This document shows positions 1 through 5,434 of a stretch of DNA of 5,434 nucleotides, in pieces. This stretch comes from Fidelibacterota bacterium (GTDB lineage Bacteria > Fidelibacterota > Fidelibacteria > Fidelibacterales > Fidelibacteraceae): contig DAOVOB010000099.1 of NCBI GenBank assembly GCA_030629925.1, positions 1 through 5,434 on the forward strand, given 5' to 3'. The notes beneath the pieces are model-generated. The model did no database searches, was not told the DNA's origin, and saw only the letters and a program-made list of their open reading frames with translations. Within the stretch, counting starts at the first letter, position 1. Each line of letters begins with the position of its first letter. The position numbers and the translations under genes are program-made.

Positions 1-2247
1 GTACTTCCCGCTAACAAAATAGGGACGTCCACGGTATTCAAGCGACATGTTAGGAGTAATGTTAACATTGATACCTAACTGCATGCTTGCGCTTTCCTGG
101 TGAAGTTGTGCAAGGATATATCGGTCATCACCATAATAATCTGCCCGGGTTACATACTGAAATTCATCATGGTTCCGGCTCCAATTCGCGTAAAGAGACA
201 TATTCACATTTTGACTGATTTTCCAGCTGATCTCTGATTCAAGTCGTTGACTGTTATATAAATTATCTTTGTTCTTATCACCACGGAAGAACACCCATCC
301 ATGCAGATCTTTAGTATAATCGGTTCCAAACCATACCGATCCGTATGTTGCACCGGGCGTTAGCAAACGCGGGCCTCCGCGTAAGGCGGTGGAACTTAGA
401 AATTCGGAATTTCCTCCCAGGCCTATATCAAATCCCATAAGATTTTTGAATCGGGTATTCACGAAAACATTGATCCCCGAGTTTTCATGCAGTCCGCCGA
501 AATTCCAGTTATTCCACTGGTACATGACCGCATAAATATTTCGGAAGATCCAAAAAGGTTCCGTTTTGCGATAATTCAGCCAGATATTTTGTGAGATATT
601 ATCAGTTCCACCGATAAATCCGATATCATTCACCTCCAGGCCGGGTGATTTCCATTGGATCTTGAACGCAGCACGGAAATTACCAGCGAATTTTCCGATC
701 CGCGCCGATCCTCCATGTCCCATTAAAGAGGTGCGTGAGGTATCATAAGTCACCCAATCGGCATCCGGCCGTTGAAAAAGGTGAGAGGAAGAAAGTTGAG
801 TCTGGGAAATAGCGATCTTTGAGCCTTGTACATAAGAACCATAAGTTCTGGCATCGATCTGCCAGGTATGATCTCCGAAGTAATGCCGTAGATCAAGGCC
901 GGTTGTATATGCTTGTTTATGCAGAAAGTCTAAATGCTCATCATCTAATTTACGATTAACCGCCGTTATAATACCACCCACCTGGGTCTTTCCATTATTC
1001 AGGTCTTGTCTTAATGCGGCAATAGCATAATTGGTCAGCGGTTCCACCGTTACCCGTGATTCTTCTCCATCACTTGATATTGTCGCATATTCTTTTTGTG
1101 TTACGGCTTCAACGATCCCGATATTTAATCCATTCTCGGTACGGCCGGTGATCTTTGCAGCGCCGAGAATATCCGTTGCTAGTGGTACTTTGGCATAATC
1201 ATTACTGCCCAGACTCGGCCAGTAATGCGGAGAACGACCAATACGCCGCGAATGGAAAAGCTGTTCCTGTCCGCCATTGACATCCAGTGAGAAGGAGGTG
1301 ATATTGTTTCCCTCAATAAAGAAAGGCCGGCGTTCACCGAAAAAGGTCTCAAAAGCGGTAAGATTCACGGTCGCGGGATCCGCTTCCACCTGGCCGAAAT
1401 CCGGATTGATGGCAAAATCCATGGTGAAATTATTGGTCAAACCGATCTTTCCGTCAATACCACCGTTGAATGCAATATCCGAACCATCACGGTAAGGATT
1501 ACCTGTTTCCGCTTCATAAGTATCAAGCTGCCCTACCGCATAGGGATAAAGATCCATGACTTTCCGTGCTTTAATATCGTATAGGCCGCGTAAAATACCG
1601 AATTGATGGATAAAACCAGAATCATCCTGCAGATGTTCCATCCAGAAACTTTGTTCGGTGTTTCTTTGAACGTCGCGCATAATATCAAATCCCCAAACCT
1701 GTTCCGGTGCATTGACAAATCGTAATTGCGAAAGCGGAATACGGAATTCGGCAATCCATCCTTGTTCATCAATACGGGTTTTTACCCACCAAATGGCATC
1801 CCAGCTGCCATCACTGACCTCACCGTTCTTTGAGAAGAATATATCACCCATTACACCGGAGGCATTCACAAAGAAACAATAGCAAGTGTTTTTATCGTGA
1901 TAACTGTCAATGCAAACACTGATAAATTCCGTTTCGACATGATCACGCCGGGCGATTTGCCGGAAGATCTTGTCGGGGTCCGGATCGTGAGCTCGTACGG
2001 CGATATAAAGATTATTGTCATCATAAAGAACGGCAAACTCCGTATCAAAGGTGGCCGGACGATCATCATAGGGTGAATGCATGCGGAAATCACCTGTCAT
2101 TGGGACGGTCTCCCAACAAGCATCGTCAAGGACGCCATCTATCACCGGTGGATTATTTGTTCGGGAAGTTACATATTCCCGAGATTCTTCAGCAAATAAC
2201 AATGCCGAAAACGCAATTACGAAAATGATCAGTTTGGGTTTAAACAT
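1..2247 (-). CDS. CBM9-like / DUF5916 outer-membrane protein (C-terminus cut by window edge)
   Basis: One frame stays open from the ATG at 2247 to base 1, giving 749 residues with no stop, so the 3' end is missing; family members are usually somewhat longer (about 800-900 residues), so perhaps 100 are lost. Residues 1-19 form a signal peptide (MFKPK, then a hydrophobic run ending LLFA, likely cut before EES). Residues about 31-220 resemble the family 9 carbohydrate-binding-like domain, beginning PPVIDGVLDDACW. The DUF5916 hallmark spans residues 281-313: NPDFGQVEADP, then NLTAFETFFGERRPFFIEG. Beyond it the sequence is rich in alternating aromatic and polar residues (for example WNNWNFGG and the near-terminal LEYRGRPYFVSGKY), as expected of outer-membrane beta strands. 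The family is known from FCB-group bacteria; its substrate is not established, so transport or binding of a glycan or other ligand is only inferred. The start was chosen because the signal peptide follows directly; no clear ribosome binding site is visible. An in-frame GTG at 2280 is less likely. Four cysteines (44, 112, 122, 124) sit in the CBM9-like part. Confidence 0.92.
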   Translation of the reverse strand, partial: MFKPKLIIFVIAFSALLFAEESREYVTSRTNNPPVIDGVLDDACWETVPMTGDFRMHSPYDDRPATFDTEFAVLYDDNNLYIAVRAHDPDPDKIFRQIARRDHVETEFISVCIDSYHDKNTCYCFFVNASGVMGDIFFSKNGEVSDGSWDAIWWVKTRIDEQGWIAEFRIPLSQLRFVNAPEQVWGFDIMRDVQRNTEQSFWMEHLQDDSGFIHQFGILRGLYDIKARKVMDLYPYAVGQLDTYEAETGNPYRDGSDIAFNGGIDGKIGLTNNFTMDFAINPDFGQVEADPATVNLTAFETFFGERRPFFIEGNNITSFSLDVNGGQEQLFHSRRIGRSPHYWPSLGSNDYAKVPLATDILGAAKITGRTENGLNIGIVEAVTQKEYATISSDGEESRVTVEPLTNYAIAALRQDLNNGKTQVGGIITAVNRKLDDEHLDFLHKQAYTTGLDLRHYFGDHTWQIDARTYGSYVQGSKIAISQTQLSSSHLFQRPDADWVTYDTSRTSLMGHGGSARIGKFAGNFRAAFKIQWKSPGLEVNDIGFIGGTDNISQNIWLNYRKTEPFWIFRNIYAVMYQWNNWNFGGLHENSGINVFVNTRFKNLMGFDIGLGGNSEFLSSTALRGGPRLLTPGATYGSVWFGTDYTKDLHGWVFFRGDKNKDNLYNSQRLESEISWKISQNVNMSLYANWSRNHDEFQYVTRADYYGDDRYILAQLHQESASMQLGINVNITPNMSLEYRGRPYFVSGKY

Positions 2248-2302
2248 AGGACATTCACACTCATTAATGTTGTGCCACACAGCATTCAAGTGTATTGTAA
2301 CA

Positions 2303-2331
2303 AGAATAATATGATTTAGAGAGATATTCAA
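2303..2331 (-). promoter_or_regulatory. Possible promoter of the DUF5916 gene
   Basis: On the minus strand a TTGAAT box (2331-2326) is followed after 17 bases by TATTCT (2308-2303), each matching four of six positions of the sigma-70 consensus. A T-rich tract lies directly upstream (2332-2339) and could act as an UP-like element. The predicted transcript would have a leader of about 50 bases. The matches are weak and the region is AT-rich, so chance is a real alternative; if the organism belongs to Bacteroidota its promoters would follow a different consensus. Confidence 0.25.
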
Positions 2332-2388
2332 GAAAAAAAATAGAAAAGATGTAAAACGTAAAACGTGAGCATTGGGCACTGAGAGGTG

Positions 2389-2414
2389 TAGGGAACAGAC
2401 ATGTCTGTTCCCTA
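2389..2414. repeat. Perfect 26-nt palindrome (GTAG-type)
   Basis: The half-site TAGGGAACAGACA is followed at once by its exact reverse complement, with no loop base, and a G-T wobble pair at 2388/2415 extends it by one step. The GTAG outer end and CA/TG centre match the design of the palindrome at 3319-3353, although the stems differ, suggesting both belong to one class of dispersed miniature palindrome. It lies between two genes transcribed in the same direction, about 165 bases past the acetyltransferase stop. There is no T-run right after it, so a terminator role is not favoured. Confidence 0.8.
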
Positions 2415-2506
2415 TGATTGTGTGTGGATGGAAATATGCGAGATGAATGTGCAAAGACAAAACAATACCCCGACGTATGGAGGGGAGTAAAATAAAAATA
2501 TGGCAC

Positions 2507-2550
2507 GTCATCCCGGATAAGATTACCACAGGCAATCTTTCCGGGATGAC
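2507..2550 (-). terminator. GTCATCCCGGA hairpin after the acetyltransferase gene, possible terminator
   Basis: GTCATCCCGGA (2507-2517) pairs with TCCGGGATGAC (2540-2550), and AAGATT (2519-2524) with AATCTT (2534-2539), with T2518 bulged and a 9-base loop, giving a 17-bp stem. On the minus strand it begins 30 bases after the acetyltransferase stop and is followed, six to seven bases later, by a T-rich run (TTTTTATTTTA). That fits an imperfect rho-independent terminator. Hairpins starting GTCATCCCGG also occur as dispersed repeats in many bacteria, so it may be a repeat that serves as a 3' end. The inverted repeat is certain; the function is inferred. Confidence 0.5.
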
Positions 2551-2580
2551 ATAATATTTGTTTTATTGAACGTTAAGTTA

Positions 2581-3024
2581 TTAATTATCTATTAAGATTT
2601 TTTTCATCTCAACATGCGCGATCTCGATCTCGTGGAAAAATTCACCATGGGTTTTATAACCAAGTGTTTTATAAAAATGTACCGCCGATTCGCGGGCATG
2701 AAGGATAACTTTTGAGTATCCGTTTTTAAGGACTACCCGTTCGAACTCATTGGCAATAGCCCTGCCAACACCCTGTCCTTGATAGGCATCATCTACGGCC
2801 ATTTGGCGCATTTGGACTGTGTTATCATCGAGAGGGGTGATGATCGCCGTGCTGATCAAAGTATCACCATCAAAGGCAGAAATGTAAATATCCTTTTCGG
2901 GAAAATCAAAGTCGCGACAATCTTCATGGCGACCGACGGCTTCGATCAGAATGCGGTTTCGCAAAATAATGCTTTCCTCGTAGAGGGGAGAAGAGTGAGT
3001 GAAGGATTTGAAGGAAATATTCAT
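2581..3024 (-). CDS. GNAT family N-acetyltransferase (ElaA/YjcF-like), 147 residues
   Basis: The product is a single-domain cytoplasmic GCN5-related N-acetyltransferase that would move an acetyl group from acetyl-CoA to an amine. The acetyl-CoA pyrophosphate loop of motif A is clear: MRQMAVDDAYQGQGVGRAI, residues 72-90, with the Q/R-x-x-G-x-G pattern at Q82, G85 and G87. Motif B follows at HARESAVHFYKTLGYK (109-124), where Y118 is the likely general acid. The ending, with G127-E-F-F and I134-x-x-H137-V-x-M, is typical of the ElaA/YjcF/YitH-like branch. The acceptor cannot be read from the sequence. The length is normal and the fold looks complete. The ATG at 3024 is preferred over an in-frame TTG at 3039 that would add five residues; neither has a Shine-Dalgarno sequence. 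The gene stands alone between two palindrome-rich gaps, so its neighbours do not hint at the substrate. Confidence 0.9.
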   Translation of the reverse strand: MNISFKSFTHSSPLYEESIILRNRILIEAVGRHEDCRDFDFPEKDIYISAFDGDTLISTAIITPLDDNTVQMRQMAVDDAYQGQGVGRAIANEFERVVLKNGYSKVILHARESAVHFYKTLGYKTHGEFFHEIEIAHVEMKKILIDN

Positions 3025-3030
3025 GAGGGA

Positions 3031-3059
3031 AATATACAATAAGAAAATTGAATTTTGAA
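3031..3059 (-). promoter_or_regulatory. Possible promoter of the acetyltransferase gene
   Basis: On the minus strand TTCAAA (3059-3054) is separated by 17 bases from TATATT (3036-3031). The TATATT box is a good -10 candidate and TTCAAA a weak -35. Only six bases lie between the box and the ATG at 3024, so the transcript would start at or next to the start codon, making it leaderless or nearly so. This would place the alternative TTG start upstream of transcription. The area is AT-rich and the call is tentative. Confidence 0.22.
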
Positions 3060-3073
3060 CATAGAAATTTATT

Positions 3074-3090
3074 CAACCCCTCTGGGGTTG
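3074..3090. repeat. Hairpin 1 of the composite repeat
   Basis: CAACCCC and GGGGTTG form a perfect 7-bp stem around the loop TCT. It is the outer hairpin of the left unit. Its left arm can alternatively pair with the outer arm at 3237-3249. Confidence 0.75.
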
Positions 3091-3123
3091 TTGATTTTTA
3101 TGTCGTCAGCATATACTGTTATT

Positions 3124-3140
3124 GAACCCTTTCAGGGTTC
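3124..3140. repeat. Hairpin 2 of the composite repeat
   Basis: GAACCCT and AGGGTTC form a perfect 7-bp stem around the loop TTC. It is the inner hairpin of the left unit and is followed by TTTTT on the plus strand. No plus-strand gene precedes it, so a terminator role is unlikely. Confidence 0.75.
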
Positions 3141-3179
3141 TTTTTAATTTCATTTATCACACATAATTGACAAGAATAG

Positions 3180-3196
3180 GAATCCCGCAGGGATTC
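3180..3196. repeat. Hairpin 3 of the composite repeat
   Basis: GAATCCC and GGGATTC form a perfect 7-bp stem around the loop GCA. It is the inner hairpin of the right unit and the counterpart of hairpin 2, from which it differs by paired changes that preserve the stem. Confidence 0.75.
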
Positions 3197-3229
3197 AATA
3201 ACAGTATATGCGTATTCCTCACACCCACT

Positions 3230-3242
3230 ACCCCGCAGGGGT
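3230..3242. repeat. Hairpin 4 of the composite repeat
   Basis: ACCCC and GGGGT form a 5-bp stem around the loop GCA. It is the outer hairpin of the right unit, shorter than hairpin 1 because its distal arm has drifted (CTACCCC where CAACCCC would restore the full stem). Confidence 0.65.
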
Positions 3243-3281
3243 TGAATAAGTTATTTTATTATTAATGAAACTACAATCAAC

Positions 3282-3314
3282 AAAAAAGGCGAACAAAATG
3301 CTCGCCCTTTTTTT
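3282..3314 (-). terminator. Rho-independent terminator of the RND permease gene
   Basis: On the minus strand an A-run is followed by GGCGA, a short loop region, TCGCC and six T residues. The stem is GGCGA (3288-3292) with TCGCC (3302-3306), extended past an A-C mismatch by C3294-G3300 around a 5-base loop. The symmetric A and T tracts lengthen the stem and supply the U-tract. It lies about 50 bases after the permease stop at 3364. Because both flanks carry A/T runs it could also work on the plus strand, but no plus-strand gene exists here. Confidence 0.8.
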
Positions 3315-3318
3315 AATG

Positions 3319-3353
3319 AATGTAGAGACAAGGCACTGCCTTGTCTTTACATT
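3319..3353. repeat. 35-nt near-perfect palindrome (GTAG-type)
   Basis: AATGTAGAGACAAGGCA and its complement flank a single central C at 3336; all 17 pairs are Watson-Crick except one G-T (3325/3347). It begins 10 bases past the permease stop and ahead of the terminator, so it is transcribed in the permease 3' untranslated region and would fold into a stable stem. The GTAG outer end and CA/TG centre match the design of the palindrome at 2389-2414. Dispersed palindromes with GTAG-like ends are, to my recollection, common in several bacterial phyla; whether this one is multicopy cannot be seen here. Confidence 0.8.
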
Positions 3354-3363
3354 GTTATGTTCA

Positions 3364-5434
3364 TTATGATTTTACTGTTTCAACCGCCTCAACAACATCT
3401 CCACAAGAATCGCTCAATTTCTTTTCCATGCGTTTATGTTGAAATGAATCAAACACAACCGGGATAAAGAACAGGGTTAAGAAAGTTGAAGCAAACAAAC
3501 CACCGATAATTGCACGTGCCATAGGACCCCAGAGCTCAGCTCCCGATCCCAGTTCCATTGCCAAAGGTGTCATCGAAAGAATAGTTGTTAATGCTGTCAT
3601 TAGAACGGGACGTAGCCGTGTTTGAGATCCGTCAAGAATAGCATCGGTAACGTGTTTCTTGCCTTCACGGATCAAGCGGTTAATATAATCAACCAACACA
3701 ATACCGTTGTTCACCACAATTCCAACCAACACCACCACCCCAATAAGCGAGGTCATGTTGAGCGTTGTATTCGTAAGGAATAGTGCAAGAGCAACACCGA
3801 TCAAGGCAAGAGGTATTGTAAATAGAATAATGAAAGGATCTAACAGGGATTCAAATTGCGATGCCATGACCATGTAAACCAACAAGATCGCAACAAGAAT
3901 AGCAAGCATGAATGATCTGGAGGTTTCCTGCATGTCTTCTGCGGATCCGCTGATCTCAATGCGGAAATCTGCCGGCATGGCAATGGTTTTAATTTCTCCC
4001 TGGATCAAATTGGTAACTGAACCCAGATCGCGTCCGCTTACATTTGCATTAATGGTTACAATACGGTTTTGATCTTTGCGAAAAATAGATACCGGTGCAC
4101 TCGTTTCTTTGATCGTTGCAATGGTACTTAAGGGAATCTGATTTCCGGAAGGTGTTTTAATGAAAATGCTTTTTATGTCCTGTTCCGATTCACGGAATTC
4201 ACGATCAAGCTGCACATAGACTTGATATTCATTTCCACTTTCCCGGTAAACGGAAGCAACTTTTCCCTTTACGGATGTTTCAACAATTCGCGCAAGCTGC
4301 GCAACATTGAGTCCCATTTTTCCGGCTTTTTCCCGGTCGATCTCAATCGTATATTCCGGCTGTGGATCTGAAAAAGACATATCAATATCAACAAACCCTT
4401 CGATATTGTCCATTTTAGCTTTTATTTCATTTGCAATTACTTCACCCCGGGCAAGATCATGACCATATATTTCAATGCTAAGATCACTGCCACCGCTCAT
4501 TGCATTCATACCACCGCTTGAAAAGGTCGCTTTCACCCCGGGGATAGCGTTCATTTTTTTGCGAAGATCATTCTGGATCTCAAATTTACTACGCGTGCGA
4601 TCTGTTTTGTCGCTTAAAGAAATCGTAACACTACCGCTGTTGGTAGCACCACCAAAGATCGAGGCCAGACCGGTTCGACTACCAAAATTTACATTGATAT
4701 TTTCAAGCTCAGGCACTGAAGAGATAACCAGAGATTCGATCTGGGTAAAGTAAGTGTCAGTAACCGGTAAAGCGGTGCCGACAGGGAGTTCAACATTAAA
4801 GTTAATTTCGCTATCATCGGTTTTAGGCATAAATTCAAATCCTACCTGACCCAGAAGTACAATACCTATAACGGAAAGTCCTAAAACAGAAAAGATCAGG
4901 GTTTTCTTGTGATTAAGTGACCATGCCAAAGCTCTGCGGTATACCTTGCTAAGCCCGTCAAAGAAACGGCCCATGCTACTGTCAAATTTTTTCATCAGCC
5001 TTGTTTTGTGTTTCTGCTGTTTTTGGGAAAGTAGTTTAGAGGATAGGAGAGGTACCAGTGTTAAAGAAACCAGTAGTGATATTGTCAGTGATGCAATAAT
5101 GGTCAATGCCAGATCGCGGATCATCATGCCGGCAATACCCCCGACAAATAGCATTGGAATAAATATAGAGAGAGTTGTCAATGTTGAAGCCATAACAGCC
5201 GTCCCAACCTCAGAAGCACCTTTATCGGCAGCTACACAAATGGGTTCGCCGAGTTCATGGTTCCTGCGGAAAATATTTTCCAGAACCACAACAGAGTTGT
5301 CTACAAGCATTCCAATTGCAATAGCCAGACCTGCCATGGAGATAATGTTCAAGGTTACATTCAATAAATTCATGACGACAAAGGCCACAATAATTGAAAC
5401 AGGGACAGAAATTGCAGCGATCACAGAAGACCTA
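3364..5434 (-). CDS. RND efflux permease, HAE1-type (5' part cut by window edge)
   Basis: The visible 689 residues are the C-terminal two thirds of an inner-membrane proton-driven exporter of the AcrB/HAE1 superfamily (usually about 1,000-1,050 residues). Numbering from the first full codon (5433), the fragment opens in TM3 (about 4-24), then TM4 with GMLVDNSVVVLENI (42-55), TM5 and TM6 (about 80-129), a basic cytoplasmic loop, TM7 (177-195) leading to FEFMPKTDDSEI, the second periplasmic porter/docking half (about 198-506), then TM8-TM12 (508-663), including ASQFESLLDPF, GIVVNNGIVLVDYINRL and RPVLMTALTTILSMTPLA. The GTG at 5424 is internal, since the frame continues to the edge with matching RND sequence (RSS before it). 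TM4 has Asp-Asn where AcrB has D407-D408, and TM10 has Asn-Asn where AcrB has K940-N941. Partner adaptor and outer-membrane channel genes, if adjacent, lie beyond 5434. The substrate is not readable. Transcription probably ends at the terminator at 3282-3314. Confidence 0.95.
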   Translation of the reverse strand, partial: RSSVIAAISVPVSIIVAFVVMNLLNVTLNIISMAGLAIAIGMLVDNSVVVLENIFRRNHELGEPICVAADKGASEVGTAVMASTLTTLSIFIPMLFVGGIAGMMIRDLALTIIASLTISLLVSLTLVPLLSSKLLSQKQQKHKTRLMKKFDSSMGRFFDGLSKVYRRALAWSLNHKKTLIFSVLGLSVIGIVLLGQVGFEFMPKTDDSEINFNVELPVGTALPVTDTYFTQIESLVISSVPELENINVNFGSRTGLASIFGGATNSGSVTISLSDKTDRTRSKFEIQNDLRKKMNAIPGVKATFSSGGMNAMSGGSDLSIEIYGHDLARGEVIANEIKAKMDNIEGFVDIDMSFSDPQPEYTIEIDREKAGKMGLNVAQLARIVETSVKGKVASVYRESGNEYQVYVQLDREFRESEQDIKSIFIKTPSGNQIPLSTIATIKETSAPVSIFRKDQNRIVTINANVSGRDLGSVTNLIQGEIKTIAMPADFRIEISGSAEDMQETSRSFMLAILVAILLVYMVMASQFESLLDPFIILFTIPLALIGVALALFLTNTTLNMTSLIGVVVLVGIVVNNGIVLVDYINRLIREGKKHVTDAILDGSQTRLRPVLMTALTTILSMTPLAMELGSGAELWGPMARAIIGGLFASTFLTLFFIPVVFDSFQHKRMEKKLSDSCGDVVEAVETVKS

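Larger units (their letters stand above)
2248..2580. other. Non-coding gap between DUF5916 gene and acetyltransferase gene
   Basis: This 333-base gap has no convincing gene. Reading along the minus strand from the acetyltransferase stop, it holds a GTCATCCCGGA-type hairpin (2507-2550), a T-rich stretch, a perfect 26-nt palindrome (2389-2414), a tandem pair of AAAACGT (2353-2366), an A/T-rich tract (about 2325-2350) and a possible promoter for the DUF5916 gene. The open frame at 2264-2506 on the minus strand encodes a low-complexity, Cys/Phe/Ser-rich peptide and runs through the 26-nt palindrome, so it is not counted as a gene. Confidence 0.7.
3069..3249. repeat. 181-bp composite of two inverted double-hairpin units (REP/BIME-like)
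   Basis: Two copies of one unit face each other. Outer arms TTATTCAACCCCT (3069-3081) and its complement (3237-3249) match over 13 bases; inner arms GCATATACTGTTATTGAA (3109-3126) and its complement (3194-3211) match over 18 bases without error. Each unit also carries two small hairpins, one at each arm, so the order is outer hairpin, about 18-20 variable bases, the 18-base block, inner hairpin. The 39-base centre (3141-3179) is AT-rich and not shared. The layout resembles paired REP elements (BIMEs), whose single units are mobilised in other bacteria by REP-associated Y1 transposases; no transposase is present here and no target duplication is evident. Confidence 0.8.
3025..3363. other. Palindrome-rich non-coding gap between acetyltransferase and RND genes
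   Basis: This 339-base gap has no credible gene. From the RND stop downward it contains a 35-nt near-perfect palindrome (3319-3353), a terminator (3282-3314), an AT-rich spacer, the 181-bp inverted composite with four hairpins (3069-3249), and the probable promoter area of the acetyltransferase gene. An open plus-strand frame reaching into it from 2779 is the antisense shadow of the acetyltransferase. Confidence 0.75.

Noticed and set aside
1277..1495. Plus-strand open frame of 72 codons
   Set aside because: It is antisense to the DUF5916 hallmark region, whose minus-strand frame is clearly coding; the product resembles nothing.
1533..1772. Minus-strand open frame of 79 codons
   Set aside because: It is an out-of-frame reading inside the intact DUF5916 gene on the same strand.
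1866..2093. Minus-strand open frame of 75 codons
   Set aside because: It is an out-of-frame reading within the CBM9-like part of the DUF5916 gene.
2081..2314. Plus-strand open frame of 77 codons
   Set aside because: It is antisense to the signal peptide and start of the DUF5916 gene, and shows no recognisable product.
2353..2366. Tandem AAAACGT pair as an operator
   Set aside because: Two 7-base copies in AT-rich DNA upstream of the putative promoter are too little to support a binding site.
2469..2487. CCCC...GGGG inverted repeat as a fifth hairpin of the composite family
   Set aside because: The stem is only four pairs with a 10-base loop, and the flanks do not match the family arms.
2264..2506. 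Minus-strand open frame of 80 codons in the gap
   Set aside because: Its composition (Cys, Phe, Ser, Tyr, His rich) is that of translated AT-rich non-coding DNA, it crosses the 26-nt palindrome, and no start signal is seen.
3037..3039. TTG as the start of the acetyltransferase
   Set aside because: An ATG five codons downstream is the stronger start, the five extra residues add nothing recognisable, and the likely -10 box overlaps them.
2779..3042. Plus-strand open frame of 87 codons
   Set aside because: It is antisense to the acetyltransferase, whose motifs A and B are unambiguous.
3069..3249. CRISPR array
   Set aside because: There are only two units, in opposite orientation, without regular spacers or cas genes nearby.
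4475..4753. Plus-strand open frame of 92 codons
   Set aside because: It is antisense to the periplasmic domain of the RND permease.
5422..5424. GTG as the start of the RND gene
   Set aside because: The frame stays open to the window edge with sequence typical of the residues before TM3, and about 340-360 N-terminal residues would be missing, so the codon is internal.

Overview
The window reads as a stretch of chromosome from a Gram-negative bacterium of the FCB group (Bacteroidota, Ignavibacteriota, Marinimicrobia or a relative). The evidence is an outer-membrane protein of the DUF5916 / CBM9-like type, a family frequent in that group, an RND efflux permease, the lack of clear Shine-Dalgarno sequences at the two visible starts, a moderate-to-low GC content and short palindromic repeats of a kind common in those genomes. 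The phylum is inferred; no rRNA or other marker gene is present.

All three genes lie on the minus strand, so transcription runs from high to low coordinates. (1) 5434-3364: C-terminal two thirds of an RND inner-membrane permease, from transmembrane segment 3 onward; its start lies beyond the window. (2) 3024-2581: a complete 147-residue GNAT N-acetyltransferase of the ElaA/YjcF-like type. (3) 2247-1: a secreted CBM9-like + DUF5916 outer-membrane protein of which 749 residues are visible; its C-terminus lies beyond the window. Coding frames are intact, with no frameshift or internal stop.

The two gaps of roughly 330-340 bases carry no credible gene but are rich in DNA palindromes. The gap between the permease and the acetyltransferase holds a 35-nt near-perfect palindrome, a rho-independent terminator for the permease, and a 181-bp composite made of two inverted copies of a double-hairpin unit. 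The gap between the acetyltransferase and the DUF5916 gene holds a GTCATCCCGGA-type hairpin, a perfect 26-nt palindrome that resembles the 35-nt one in design, and a possible promoter. The terminator and the two gaps suggest three separate transcription units rather than one operon.

The genes have no evident shared pathway. The permease would be the inner-membrane part of a tripartite exporter, the DUF5916 protein an outer-membrane barrel of unknown substrate, and the acetyltransferase a cytoplasmic enzyme of unknown acceptor. I see no new defence or mobile system; the most notable content is the dense and diverse palindromic repeats, plus the Asn substitutions at the permease's expected proton-relay positions.
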